64,000 nt of DNA from UKL13-2 sp038206765 (GCA_038206765.1 JBBRAM010000007.1:104286-168285), one strand, 5' to 3'. Positions 17,669-26,454 are shown, counted from the stretch's first letter. Program-made: numbers and translations. The notes: generated by a model from the letters alone, not told the origin.

Positions 17669-18271
17669 TTATGCTCCTTTGGGATCTTCGCCGATCATCA
17701 ACAGCGTATCGGAGACGAATGTGTACGAGGGAATTGCGAGATTCAATGGTGCGGGCATCCCTTTAAAAACACGGCCAGCCAAATCGAATTTGGATTGATG
17801 ACACGGGCAGAAAAATCCGCCCGGCCAGTCGGCACCTAAGTCAGCGGCACCAATTTCTTTGCGAAGCGTTGGAGAGCAGCCCAAATGCGTGCAAACGCCT
17901 TTGGCGATAAACCATTCTTCTTTAATTGAACGTCCTGCGCCCTTCACATAGGAGGGCTGTTTGCTACTTTTGCAATCTGGATCAGAAAGCAACGCGTCGT
18001 TTTTGGCAAGCTGGGCAATCATTTCGGGCGTGCGACGCAAAATCCAGTGTGGTGCGCCACGAAATTCAACCGTCAACATTTGGCCAGGCTCAATGGTGCC
18101 CAGGGGAACCGGTACGGCCGCGCCCGCGGCCAGTGCGCGCGCGGATGGTTTCATACTAACGGCCAGCGGTATGGCAACGGAAGCCGCCGCGATAGCGCCG
18201 ACGCCAGCGGAAGCAGCAATTAAAATACGGCGTTTTTTAGGGTCAACTTCGTCTAGGACAATTGCGCTCAT
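17669..18271 (-). CDS. petA: Rieske iron-sulfur protein of the bc1 complex
   Basis: The Rieske subunit takes an electron from ubiquinol and passes it to cytochrome c1. The 200 residues start with a Tat-like hydrophobic anchor (KKRRILIAASAGVGAIAAASVAIPLAV), preceded by a basic KKRR rather than a clear twin-arginine. The [2Fe-2S] ligands sit in CTHLGC and CPCHQSKFD. It is first in the petABC operon. The Tat genes that would export such a folded protein lie about 3 kb away. Confidence 0.97.
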   Translation of the reverse strand: MSAIVLDEVDPKKRRILIAASAGVGAIAAASVAIPLAVSMKPSARALAAGAAVPVPLGTIEPGQMLTVEFRGAPHWILRRTPEMIAQLAKNDALLSDPDCKSSKQPSYVKGAGRSIKEEWFIAKGVCTHLGCSPTLRKEIGAADLGADWPGGFFCPCHQSKFDLAGRVFKGMPAPLNLAIPSYTFVSDTLLMIGEDPKGA

Positions 18272-18849
18272 AAGCAGTCTCGTGGTGTTTGTGGTGAATC
18301 TAGGTTGAATCGGTGTTAGCTTTCCTTGATCTTATGGCAGCAAGATCGTGAACGAATAATTGCACTTGAAATGAGCGCAACAATCGAGATAAGCACAGAA
18401 CTGCTATTTTAGCTGAACCGAACAATAAACTTAAGCCCCCTGAGGAAGATTGTGGCCTGAATTCTCGGATTTATCGGCAGTTTTGGCTTGGTTGCCATAG
18501 TTAGGCGGCTTACTAGCGCGTTCGCGACGGCGCAAGCAAGTAAATAAAATCGAATCCGAAACGGAAAAAGTAGATAACAAGCACCGCCGAGCGCTATGAG
18601 GGCAATATAAGGGCGACATAAGACAGAAAAGACAGAAGACAGGCGCTTTGGGCCGTCGGCGCCAATGAGGGTTCGTTGCTGTAAGCGACTAGCGAAGACC
18701 AATTTCAATGCAGAGCGGCCTATTCGAACGCGTTAAGCGAGGATGCTAAAGTCACTTTCTGTGTCGTTTATTGACACCACAACCCCAGACGAATACATTC
18801 ATTGAGCCTCACTTATCGGCATCAATCCACGTTAAAAAAGGGACTAAAT
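18272..18849. other. 578-base gap between petA and mscL
   Basis: No convincing gene. It must hold the divergent promoters of petA and mscL, but I cannot place them with confidence. On the minus strand, between about 18430 and 18708, one frame encodes a hydrophobic stretch (RPYIALIALGGACYLLFPF) and another continues as a hydrophilic tail ending SENSGHNLPQGA. That could be the decayed remnant of a small membrane protein, or chance. In many betaproteobacteria a Nif3-type gene stands near here; none is present. Confidence 0.5.
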
Positions 18850-19263
18850 ATGAGCTTTTCTTCGGAATTCAAAGAGTTTGCAGTGAAGGGCAGCGTGATG
18901 GACTTGGCGGTCGGCGTCATTATTGGCGCAGCATTTGGCAAAATTGTTGATTCCGTTGTGGGCGATTTGATCATGCCGATCGTCGGCAAGATCTTCGGGG
19001 GCCTCGATTTTTCAAATATGTTCATCGGCCTCAACAACCAAGCGACCGGCTTGACGTTGGTGGAAGCAAAAAAATTAGGCGCTGTTTTCGCTTACGGTAA
19101 TTTCATCACGGTGGTGATCAATTTTGCTATTTTGGCGCTCATCATTTTTATGCTCGTCAAGCAAATGAATAAAATGAAAAAAGATGCACCACCCGCAGCG
19201 CCCGCGCCAACACCGGAAGACGTGGTTTTACTGCGCGAAATACGCGACTCGCTAAAAAAATAA
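18850..19263 (+). CDS. mscL: Large-conductance mechanosensitive channel
   Basis: MscL forms a homopentameric inner-membrane pore that opens under membrane tension to release solutes during osmotic downshock. The 137 residues have the family N-terminus SFSSEFKEFAVKGSVMDLAVGVIIGAAFGKIV, the two membrane helices (about 18-45 and 80-102) and a charged C-terminal helix (DVVLLREIRDSLKK) that bundles in the cytoplasm. The ATG at 18850 has AAGGGA seven bases upstream. A strong terminator lies about 90 bases after the stop. Confidence 0.97.
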   Translation: MSFSSEFKEFAVKGSVMDLAVGVIIGAAFGKIVDSVVGDLIMPIVGKIFGGLDFSNMFIGLNNQATGLTLVEAKKLGAVFAYGNFITVVINFAILALIIFMLVKQMNKMKKDAPPAAPAPTPEDVVLLREIRDSLKK

Positions 19264-19354
19264 GCCTCGTAAAGCAATCCTTATTATCTCGTGGGTCTAG
19301 GACGACAACGCTGCAAAAAGCACAATTAACCCTGCGTTTTACTTACTTTGCGTT

Positions 19355-19405
19355 ACAAACAGGGCATTCCACCGGGATGCCCTGTTTGTTTTGAGCGTTG
19401 TTTTT
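19355..19405 (+). terminator. Rho-independent terminator after mscL
   Basis: A perfect 13-bp stem (19355-19367 with 19377-19389), nine-base loop, followed by a T-rich run to about 19408. It should stop mscL transcripts. Its position also shows that reading frames extending the downstream protease gene upstream of about 19400 are not real. Confidence 0.85.
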
Positions 19406-19488
19406 TTCACGCCCCGCCCCCATACTCATTGAATGGATTTTCGTTTCCGCAACAATTTTCACGAATGCCAACTTTTTATAGAAACACT

Positions 19489-20682
19489 ATGCGCCGTCTT
19501 TGGGTTATTTTTGCTGAGTTTGTCACCATCACACTGGCGATTGTTTTCGTTGTCACGTTGATTCGTCCCGATTGGAATCCGTGGCGCAAAAACGTCGTGG
19601 AGATTCGCGAATCATCCGCGTCGGGTGGGTTACTAAGCGTCAGCGCCAATTCAAACAGCGCTATCCGACTAACCTACGCCGAAGCCGCCAAAAGGGCGAT
19701 GGTCTCAGTCGTCAATGTTTCGTCATCCCGTGAAATGAAACTCCCCAAGGGGCACCCGCTACAAGGTGACCCGTTGCTGCGCAAATTCTTGCCGCCGCAA
19801 GACGGCGGTGACGGCGATTCTGAAGCCGAGCAACAGGCAGGCCTCGGCTCTGGCGTCATTGTCAGCGCTGACGATAAAGGTGGGTATGTACTTACAAACG
19901 ATCACGTCGTCAACGGCGCTAACACCATCCAGATCTCATTTGCCGACGGCCGGGTGATCCCCGCCAAAGTGATCGGCACCGACCCCGAGAGCGATTTGGC
20001 GGTGCTGCGGGTTGAGGGCAAAGACCTCACGCCCATCACTTTCGGCCAATCCGAAAAAGCACAAGTGGGCGACGTGGTGCTTGCCGTTGGTGATCCATTT
20101 GGCGTGGGCCAAACCGTCACCATGGGCATTGTCAGCGCCTTGGGACGCAACCGCCTGGGCGTAAATCGATATGAAAATTTTATCCAAACCGATGCGGCTA
20201 TCAACCCCGGCAATTCGGGCGGCGCGTTAGTGGACATAAACGGCAATCTGATCGGCATCAACAGCGTCATTTATTCCCAATCTGGTGGCTCGCTCGGCAT
20301 TGGCTTTGCAATTCCAGTTTCGATGGCCAAGGGCGTAATGGAACAAATTATCTCGGAGGGCTCGGTCACACGCGGTTTTGTCGGCATCACGCCAAAAGAC
20401 ATCACCCCTGAGTTGGCCGACGCCCTTAAGCTGCCGGTTGCGCGCGGCGCCTTGGTTGAGAACGTCAGCAAAGGCTCGCCTGGCGATATCGCCGGACTCA
20501 AGGCGGGCGACGTGATTACTGCGATCGATGGCAAATTGATTCAAGACAGCGTGGCTGCCATGGCAGTCATTGCTGCGCTTAAGCCGGGTGTCGCGATCCC
20601 ATTTTTGCTGGTTCGCAACCAGCGAGAGAACACGGTGACAGTCAATATCGGTAAACGGCCAAGGGTGCAGCGCGGGCGGTAA
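19489..20682 (+). CDS. Membrane-anchored DegS/AlgW-like serine protease
   Basis: A periplasmic HtrA-family protease. From the ATG at 19489 (397 residues; an ATG at 19465 would add eight) it has an N-terminal membrane anchor (LWVIFAEFVTITLAIVFVVTLI). The trypsin-like domain follows, with the triad in TNDHVV (His), SDLAVLR (Asp) and NPGNSGGAL (Ser). A single PDZ domain covers about residues 300-390 (RGFVGITPKDITPELADALKLP). One PDZ and a membrane anchor fit DegS/AlgW, which start the sigma-E envelope stress cascade, better than DegP/DegQ. It faces tatC, as is common in betaproteobacteria. Confidence 0.9.
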   Translation: MRRLWVIFAEFVTITLAIVFVVTLIRPDWNPWRKNVVEIRESSASGGLLSVSANSNSAIRLTYAEAAKRAMVSVVNVSSSREMKLPKGHPLQGDPLLRKFLPPQDGGDGDSEAEQQAGLGSGVIVSADDKGGYVLTNDHVVNGANTIQISFADGRVIPAKVIGTDPESDLAVLRVEGKDLTPITFGQSEKAQVGDVVLAVGDPFGVGQTVTMGIVSALGRNRLGVNRYENFIQTDAAINPGNSGGALVDINGNLIGINSVIYSQSGGSLGIGFAIPVSMAKGVMEQIISEGSVTRGFVGITPKDITPELADALKLPVARGALVENVSKGSPGDIAGLKAGDVITAIDGKLIQDSVAAMAVIAALKPGVAIPFLLVRNQRENTVTVNIGKRPRVQRGR

Positions 20683-20789
20683 AACCGAAACTATAAGCTG
20701 AGTCGCGATTTTTCCGTTTCCAGCAGGACTTAACTGGTCTAGGCTTTTTGTTATCTTTTATGCTGCCGTTTCATCCGTCTTACCCGCAG

Positions 20790-21563
20790 TCAATTTGCAG
20801 CGGGCTCAGCCTCTGCGACCTTCGCCTTCACAAAAAACTGCGCAAAAATAATCCCGATTTCATACAGGATACAAAGCGGGATTGCGAGCGCAAACATCGA
20901 CGCCGCATCGGGCGGGGTGGCTATTGCCGACACGCCGAAGGCGCCAACCATCACGTAACCGCGTACTTCGCGGAGCTTTTTTACACTCACCAAGCCGGTT
21001 GCCACCAGCACTACAACCACGATGGGTGTCTCAAACGCCAAGCCGAACGCGAGAAACATACCAAGCACAAAGTTGAGATAATTTTCGATGTCGGGGGCAA
21101 CAGTAATCGAACTTGGCGCAATTTGCGCAATGAAGCTGAATACCATTTTGAAGACCACAAAATAGCAAAACGCCATGCCCACATAAAATAACAATGTGCT
21201 GCTAAAAATCAGCGGGAGTACAAAGCGCTTTTCGTGTTTATAAAGACCGGGGGCTACAAATGCCCAAGCCTGGTACAAAATCACCGGTAGTGCCACCAAA
21301 AAGGCGACAAGCATGGCTATTTGGAACGGAATCATAAACGGCGAGATTACGCCCGTGGCGATCATTTTTGAGCCTGCGGGCAGCGCACTTATCATCGGTT
21401 GCGCCACAAAATCGTAGAGCTTCCCGGCGATAAACCACGGCGGCGTTACCAGCGGGATCAACACGACTACCCACGCAAATGCCGCTATGACCAAGCGGCT
21501 GCGTAACTCAATCAAATGCGAAACGAACGTATCTTGGTTAATGGCTTCAGTTTCCGAATTCAT
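20790..21563 (-). CDS. tatC: Twin-arginine translocase subunit TatC
   Basis: TatC is the polytopic receptor for twin-arginine signal peptides. The 257 residues have six membrane helices, the N-terminal FVSHLIELRSRLVIAAFAW and the conserved ETPIVVVVLVATGLVS and RGYVMVGAFGVSAIATPPD segments. The length is normal. The start overlaps the tatB stop (ATGA), so the two are translationally coupled. It is the last gene of tatABC. Confidence 0.96.
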   Translation of the reverse strand: MNSETEAINQDTFVSHLIELRSRLVIAAFAWVVVLIPLVTPPWFIAGKLYDFVAQPMISALPAGSKMIATGVISPFMIPFQIAMLVAFLVALPVILYQAWAFVAPGLYKHEKRFVLPLIFSSTLLFYVGMAFCYFVVFKMVFSFIAQIAPSSITVAPDIENYLNFVLGMFLAFGLAFETPIVVVVLVATGLVSVKKLREVRGYVMVGAFGVSAIATPPDAASMFALAIPLCILYEIGIIFAQFFVKAKVAEAEPAAN

Positions 21564-22141
21564 AACGATACGGGTACAGCATTCGCTGCCGGCGCTGTTG
21601 TGAACACGGGGCGTTTTTCTTCTATACCGAAATCAAATAACCCTTGGCCAAAATGTTCGGCGGGGGCAACTGATTCATTACTTGATATTGCCTCAAACCC
21701 AAGCGCCGGTGCGGCGGCGCGATGGAGCCCCCCTTCTGTAACCGGGGCACTTGTTTGAGCGGCTGCCAGGTAACTGGTTGAATCGAGAGCAACCATTTCA
21801 GGGGATGCCAACGGCGACATTTCTGACGTTGGGGCAGTGCCGCCTATCGTGATTCGCGCCGATTCTTCCAGTGATTTCGCTTCCGTCTTGAAATCGCTTG
21901 CCTGCTGTTGCACTGTCTGCTCGAAGGAACGCGCCGCGTCGACCACTTCTTTTTTTAGGTTCGCCAATTCGGAAGATTCAATCTCGCGGGCAATATCGGC
22001 TTTCACACCGTTCACATAGCGCTGCAAACGGCCAAACAAGTGCCCCGCCGTCTTCGCGACTTTCGGCAGGCGCTCGGGTCCGAGCACCACCAGCGCGACT
22101 GCGCCAATAACGGCGATTTTAAAAAAACTAATATCAAACAT
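21560..22141 (-). CDS. tatB: Twin-arginine translocase subunit TatB
   Basis: TatB forms the substrate receptor with TatC. The N-terminal membrane helix FDISFFKIAVIGAVALVVLGPERLPKVAKTAG is diagnostic. An amphipathic and coiled region to about residue 85 follows, then an unstructured tail rich in Ala, Ser, Glu and Pro to residue 193. It lies between tatA (93 bases upstream) and tatC (overlapping). Confidence 0.95.
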   Translation of the reverse strand: MFDISFFKIAVIGAVALVVLGPERLPKVAKTAGHLFGRLQRYVNGVKADIAREIESSELANLKKEVVDAARSFEQTVQQQASDFKTEAKSLEESARITIGGTAPTSEMSPLASPEMVALDSTSYLAAAQTSAPVTEGGLHRAAAPALGFEAISSNESVAPAEHFGQGLFDFGIEEKRPVFTTAPAANAVPVSL

Positions 22142-22234
22142 AGCGGGAGTGTGGCGTCACGGTACTCGGGCAAAATATAACGATGCGACCGCAAATTATC
22201 CTAATCAAGCGCACCGCGGTAACGTTCGCAACGA

Positions 22235-22462
22235 CTAAGACTTTAGTTTTTCTTTGACTTCGCCTTCAACGGTCTGGCCGGACTTTTCAGCTGCGAGTTG
22301 CTCGGTTTTTTTATCGGCATCCTCAGGCTTCATGCTGTCTTTAAAGTTTTTGACCGCACCGCCCAGGTCGCCGCCGATATTGCGTAATTTTTTCGTCCCG
22401 AATACCAACAGAACGATCACTAACAAAATGATCCAGTGTGTAACGCTGCCAAAACCGCCCAT
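22235..22462 (-). CDS. tatA: Twin-arginine translocase subunit TatA
   Basis: TatA oligomers form the translocation element. The 75-residue protein has the short N-terminal helix (SVTHWIILLVIVLLVFGTKKLRNIGGDLGGAVKNFKDSM, the FGxKKL hinge visible) and a charged tail. A clear GAGGAG Shine-Dalgarno precedes the ATG. First gene of tatABC. Confidence 0.96.
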   Translation of the reverse strand: MGGFGSVTHWIILLVIVLLVFGTKKLRNIGGDLGGAVKNFKDSMKPEDADKKTEQLAAEKSGQTVEGEVKEKLKS

Positions 22463-22652
22463 AAGAATCTCCTCTAAAAGTTTTCCGCATCATTCGCGGT
22501 CTAACCACGCTAGCAATGCGGGCTGAAAAACGAACAGCCTTGAATCTCGCTAAGCTGCTTTAAGCTTCGTTAAGCTTTCGCAACGCTTTACCCACTAGCT
22601 TTGACTTGCTGGCGGCGGTGATCGTTCCCGTCGCCCATTCAATAATCAGGGG

Positions 22653-23018
22653 CTAACCGCCCATCACTCGCAACGCGGCAGAGCCGGGGCGATTGCCAAA
22701 CACATGAATATGCAAATGATACACTTCTTGCCCACCTAACTTGCCGGTATTAATCGCCGTGCGAAAACCATGCGTTAAGCCCTGCTCTTTTGCCAGCACG
22801 GGCGCCATACCGAGCAGCTTGCCCAACAGTGCAGAATCGTCAGGTTTAACATCGGCCAATGTTGGGATAAATTTTTTCGGAATAATCAAAAAATGGACTT
22901 CCGCAACTGGGTGAATATCGTGAAAAGCGAAAATTTCATCGTCTTCGTAGATTTTTTTGCACGCGATCTCTCCGCGCAAAATTTTGCCAAAGATCGTTGG
23001 ATTATCTAAATGGTTCAT
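22653..23018 (-). CDS. hinT: HIT-family purine nucleoside phosphoramidase
   Basis: HinT-type enzymes hydrolyse adenosine 5'-phosphoramidates. The 121 residues contain the histidine triad HLHIHVFG near residue 100 and the IFGKILRGEIACKKIYEDDEIFAFHDIHPVAEVHFLIIPKK region typical of the HINT branch. It begins 6 bases after hisE, which suggests co-transcription with the histidine genes, as seen in other betaproteobacteria. Confidence 0.94.
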   Translation of the reverse strand: MNHLDNPTIFGKILRGEIACKKIYEDDEIFAFHDIHPVAEVHFLIIPKKFIPTLADVKPDDSALLGKLLGMAPVLAKEQGLTHGFRTAINTGKLGGQEVYHLHIHVFGNRPGSAALRVMGG

Positions 23019-23024
23019 GTTGTT

Positions 23025-23345
23025 CTACTTTTCTTGTCTTGCGTTTTTTTCATCAATACCGGAGACACCTTCGCGGCGATTCAGCTCTGCCAACACATCG
23101 GACAATTCAATATTTTGGTGTCCCAGCATGACGAGCAGGTGAAACAGCAAATCGGCGGCTTCATAAACCGTCCCGTCACGATCTCCCGATTTTGCAGCGA
23201 TGATCGTTTCCACCGCTTCTTCTCCGAGCTTTTTCAGGATCGTATCCAACCCTTTGGCGTGTAATTTCGCTACGTAAGACGACTCAGGAGCAACATTTTT
23301 GCGGGCCGCGATAGTCGCTTCGAGTTTTTGCAAAGTATCGTTCAT
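23025..23345 (-). CDS. hisE: Phosphoribosyl-ATP pyrophosphatase
   Basis: HisE converts phosphoribosyl-ATP to phosphoribosyl-AMP, the second step of histidine synthesis. The 106 residues have the MazG-like helical core SSYVAKLHAKGLDTILKKLGEEAVETIIAAKSGDRDGTVYEAADLLFHLLVML, with the metal-binding EExxE and ExxD residues. It is separate from HisI, not fused as in enterobacteria. The hisI-hisE gap is 46 bases and holds an exact 11-bp direct repeat. Confidence 0.95.
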   Translation of the reverse strand: MNDTLQKLEATIAARKNVAPESSYVAKLHAKGLDTILKKLGEEAVETIIAAKSGDRDGTVYEAADLLFHLLVMLGHQNIELSDVLAELNRREGVSGIDEKNARQEK

Positions 23346-23391
23346 AATTTTAATTGGGCTTTTAATCGGCCTTTTTAGTTAATCGGCCTGC

Positions 23392-23787
23392 TTAATCTGT
23401 TTTAAAATTTCTGGGGGAGGTCAGCACCGTCATGCCAGGATCAGCTACCCATTCGCCACGATCGTTTACCTTGAAAAAACAATTCGCTCGTCCCGTATGG
23501 CATGCGATGCCGCCTACTTGCTCCACCATTAACAAAATGGTGTCGCCATCGCAATCAAGCCGAATTGATTTTACATGCTGAATGTGGCCGGACGATTCAC
23601 CTTTTTTCCACAGCGCTTGACGAGAGCGTGACCAATAGTGCGCATCGCCGGTTTCAATTGTTAGCGCAAGGGATTCACGGCTCATCCACGCCATCATCAG
23701 CACGTCCTTCGTCGTAGCATCTTGGGCAATGGCGGCAACTAGGTCTTGGTCGTTCCACTTAATGGCGGCTGCCAACGTCGTACTCAT
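23392..23787 (-). CDS. hisI: Phosphoribosyl-AMP cyclohydrolase
   Basis: HisI opens the adenine ring of phosphoribosyl-AMP (third step). The 131 residues include VLMMAWMSRESLALTIETGDAHYWSRSRQALWKKGESSGH, the metal-binding CDGD cluster and CHTGRANCFF. These supply the zinc cysteines and magnesium aspartates of the family. Its ATG overlaps the hisF stop by four bases. Confidence 0.96.
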   Translation of the reverse strand: MSTTLAAAIKWNDQDLVAAIAQDATTKDVLMMAWMSRESLALTIETGDAHYWSRSRQALWKKGESSGHIQHVKSIRLDCDGDTILLMVEQVGGIACHTGRANCFFKVNDRGEWVADPGMTVLTSPRNFKTD

Positions 23788-24548
23788 AATCGCATCTCAA
23801 TCCCACGCGCCGCCAAATGCTGCTTCGCCTGTCGCACCGTAAATTCACCAAAGTGAAAGATCGAGGCGGCCAATACCGCATCGGCTTTGCCTTCAATCAC
23901 GCCATTCGCCAAATCATCCAACGTGCCGACACCGCCCGACGCAATCACGGGCACGCTCACGGCCTCGGCGACCGCACGGGTGAGCGCTAAATCAAAACCG
24001 GATTTGGTGCCGTCACGATCCATGCTGGTAAGCAAAATTTCGCCCGCGCCGAGTGCGTTCATGTGCCGCGCCCATTCGACGACATCGAGCCCGGTTGCTT
24101 TGCGGCCACCGTGGGTGAAGACTTCCCAGCCGCCACTATTGTCCGTTTTTTTCCGTGCATCAATCGCCACTACGATCGCCTGCGAACCGAATTTACTGGC
24201 GGCTTCTTTCACTAACTGCGGGTTCGTGACCGCTGAAGTATTGATGCTGATTTTGTCCGCGCCGGCGTTGAGCAGACGGCGTACATCATTCACCTCGCGC
24301 ACGCCGCCGCCGACCGTGAGCGGAATAAAAACTTGCTCGGCCACGCGCTCGATAATATCCAGAATCAAACCGCGTTGATCGGAGCTTGCAGTGATGTCGA
24401 GGAAGGTGATTTCATCTGCGCCTTCGTCGTTGTATTTTTTGGCGATTTCAACCGGATCGCCCGCGTCGCGCAAATTTAAAAAATTAACGCCTTTGACAAC
24501 ACGGCCAGCGTTAACGTCGAGACAGGGAATGATGCGTTTAGCTAACAT
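23784..24548 (-). CDS. hisF: Imidazole glycerol phosphate synthase, cyclase subunit
   Basis: HisF is the (beta/alpha)8 subunit that uses ammonia delivered by HisH to make imidazole glycerol phosphate and AICAR. The 254 residues start MLAKRIIPCLDVNAGRVVKG, with catalytic Asp11. The second catalytic Asp is in VVAIDARKK near residue 130. Phosphate loops GGVREVNDVRRLLNAGADK and ASGGVGTLDDL are present. hisA lies upstream after 115 bases that contain a copy of the dispersed palindromic repeat. Confidence 0.97.
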   Translation of the reverse strand: MLAKRIIPCLDVNAGRVVKGVNFLNLRDAGDPVEIAKKYNDEGADEITFLDITASSDQRGLILDIIERVAEQVFIPLTVGGGVREVNDVRRLLNAGADKISINTSAVTNPQLVKEAASKFGSQAIVVAIDARKKTDNSGGWEVFTHGGRKATGLDVVEWARHMNALGAGEILLTSMDRDGTKSGFDLALTRAVAEAVSVPVIASGGVGTLDDLANGVIEGKADAVLAASIFHFGEFTVRQAKQHLAARGIEMRL

Positions 24549-24560
24549 AGTAAGTCTAGA

Positions 24561-24617
24561 GTGGGCGCGGCGTTTCAGTCATTAATGCCTGAAGAACCGC
24601 TTCAGTGCTGGGGATTT
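24561..24617. repeat. Dispersed palindromic repeat, copy C
   Basis: Lies between hisA and hisF. It has GGCGCGGCGTTTCAGTC at 24564-24580, 15 of 17 identical to 58064-58080, and a following part that matches 63788-63828 at about 30 of 41 positions. I read these as diverged copies of one intergenic element. Confidence 0.5.
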
Positions 24618-24663
24618 AATGTCTTCGGCGCAGGCGTAGCTGCGCAACTACGGCTACGAACAA

Positions 24664-25404
24664 CTACAACTCAGTCGCATGCGCAATCTCACAAGCCTTC
24701 GCAAAATCGAGCTTACCTTCATAAATCGCCCGCCCGGTGATCGCGCCCATGATGCCTTCATCTTCCACGGCCATGAGGCGCTTTACGTCTTCGATATCGT
24801 TCAAGCCACCGCTGGCAATCACGGGGATCGACAGCGCTTTGGCGAGCTTTACCGTGGCGTCAATATTCACGCCGGTCATCATGCCGTCGCGGCCGATGTC
24901 GGTGTAGAGCACGGCCTCTACGCCATAGTCTTGGAAGCGCACGGCTAAATCAATCACATCATGGCCGGTTAATTTTGACCAGCCATCGGTGGCGACTTTG
25001 CCGTCTTTGGCATCCAGCGCGACAATGATATGTCCGGGGAACGCGTCACAGGCTTCGTGCAGGAAACCGGAAATTTTGACCGCTGCCGTGCCGATGACGA
25101 TGTAGGAAACGCCGTCATCCAAATAGCGCTCGATGGTATCTAAATCACGGATGCCGCCGCCGAGTTGGATCGCCATTTCATCGCCGACTTCGGCAATGAT
25201 TTGTTTGACCACGTTTTCGTTTTTCGGCTTGCCGGCAAACGCGCCGTTGAGATCAACGACATGCAATCGTCTGGCGCCCATATCGAGCCATTTGCGGGCG
25301 GTTTCGCCGGCGTTGTCAGAGAAAATTTTGGCAGAATCCATTTCGCCTTTTTCAAGGCGCACGCATTTGCCGTCTTTGATATCAATGGCGGGGATGATCA
25401 ACAT
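24664..25404 (-). CDS. hisA: Phosphoribosylformimino-AICAR-P isomerase
   Basis: HisA isomerises ProFAR to PRFAR, the fourth step of histidine synthesis, in a (beta/alpha)8 barrel. The 246 residues begin MLIIPAIDIKDGKCVRLEKGEMD, carrying the catalytic Asp8. They also contain GGGIRDLDTIERYLDDGV and TDIGRDGMMTGVNIDAT with the second catalytic Asp, plus ASGGLNDIEDV. It follows hisH by 10 bases. Confidence 0.97.
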   Translation of the reverse strand: MLIIPAIDIKDGKCVRLEKGEMDSAKIFSDNAGETARKWLDMGARRLHVVDLNGAFAGKPKNENVVKQIIAEVGDEMAIQLGGGIRDLDTIERYLDDGVSYIVIGTAAVKISGFLHEACDAFPGHIIVALDAKDGKVATDGWSKLTGHDVIDLAVRFQDYGVEAVLYTDIGRDGMMTGVNIDATVKLAKALSIPVIASGGLNDIEDVKRLMAVEDEGIMGAITGRAIYEGKLDFAKACEIAHATEL

Positions 25405-25414
25405 GATGGGAAAT

Positions 25415-26143
25415 TTAAGGATTCCATTGCAGGAAATTTTTGTAAAGCGTCAGACCGGCGTGATGACTTTTTTCAGGATGAAATTGTGTGGCAAAAATAT
25501 TGTCGCGGGCAATCGCAGCGGTAAACCGAATGCCATAGTTTGCCATGGCAGCACGCACATTGCTGGCTTTGTTGATTTTGGCATCTCGATCAATTTCATC
25601 AGCTTTGCCAATTGCAGCTTCGGCTTCAGACGGCTCACAGTAATAACTATGCACGAAATAAAAGCGTTCTGCATCGGGAATGTTTTTCCATAGCGGATGC
25701 GTCCCTGAAAGTCCCGCACATTGGTAGACTTCATTCCAACCCATGTGCGGGACTTTTAGCGTCGCATCCGTCGGGTGAAATTTTTTAACCGTGCCGGAAA
25801 AAATACCAAGGCCGTCGGTATGGGTTTGCATATTCGCCTCTTCCGAGGTGTCAAACAACATTTGCATGCCAACACAAACACCGAAGAATGGTTTGGATTT
25901 CGTCGGCGAATTCGCCGCGTCTCGCACCGCTTGTTCTAAACCGCTTTCACGCAAATATTTCATGCAGTCAGGCATCGCGCCCTGCCCGGGAAACACGACG
26001 CGATCGGCATTCGCCACGTCTTGCGGAGAGCCGGAAATCGACACCTGAAACGGCAGCGCGTGCTCGCGTACGACGAACTCAAACGCTTTCGCTACCGAGC
26101 GCAAGTTGCCCATTCCATAATCAACGACAACGAGTTTTTGCAT
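25415..26143 (-). CDS. hisH: Imidazole glycerol phosphate synthase, glutaminase subunit
   Basis: HisH hydrolyses glutamine and channels ammonia into HisF. At 242 residues it is a class I amidotransferase: nucleophile Cys in FFGVCVGMQMLFDTSEE and the His-Glu pair in QFHPEKSHHAG. It begins MQKLVVVDYGMGNLRSVAKAFE. About 30 extra residues around SEAEAAIGKADEIDRDAKINKASNV, before the final domain strand, make it longer than the usual ~205-215. It is the first gene of hisH-A-F-I-E-hinT; hisG, D, C and B are not in the window. Confidence 0.95.
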   Translation of the reverse strand: MQKLVVVDYGMGNLRSVAKAFEFVVREHALPFQVSISGSPQDVANADRVVFPGQGAMPDCMKYLRESGLEQAVRDAANSPTKSKPFFGVCVGMQMLFDTSEEANMQTHTDGLGIFSGTVKKFHPTDATLKVPHMGWNEVYQCAGLSGTHPLWKNIPDAERFYFVHSYYCEPSEAEAAIGKADEIDRDAKINKASNVRAAMANYGIRFTAAIARDNIFATQFHPEKSHHAGLTLYKNFLQWNP

Positions 26144-26454
26144 AGTGCTTTTATTGGTAAATCATGCCAAACACCAGCATTGGCGCCCACTTTGAGGCAT
26201 TTGGTTAGATAGGTGCTTAAATCAGCAGCAGCGTTCAAGCGAGATTTTACCTCAGAAGGCGTCTCCCGGCTCAGCCGCCAGCAGGCTGCCGATGCACGGC
26301 ATTGCTTTGATATGCCCCAACTTTCTTGCCGTGGTATTTTTTGGGTAGTGCGGCAATGCCGCCAGTGGGAAACCTGCGCCAGGTGTAACGTTGGCTGATT
26401 TGCTGCCAGCAATGCTGCGAAGGCCGATCGTCCGCCGATCGCCGTAGCGTCAGA
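26144..26454. other. 311-base gap between uvrD and hisH
   Basis: No gene that I trust. The minus strand must carry the promoter of hisH unless it is read from uvrD. It holds a long imperfect hairpin: 9-bp arms at 26297-26305 and 26353-26361, with a further pairing of CCCAA (26316-26320) and TTGGG (26341-26345). On the minus strand this would sit about 150 bases before hisH. Confidence 0.5.

Noticed and set aside
18409..18708. A 99-residue minus-strand frame with a hydrophobic middle
   Set aside because: No ribosome site, no recognised family, and a competing frame over the same bases; treated only as a possible remnant in the gap entry.
26092..26412. A 106-residue minus-strand frame in the uvrD-hisH gap
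   Set aside because: It overlaps the hisH start, has no ribosome site and no recognisable domain.
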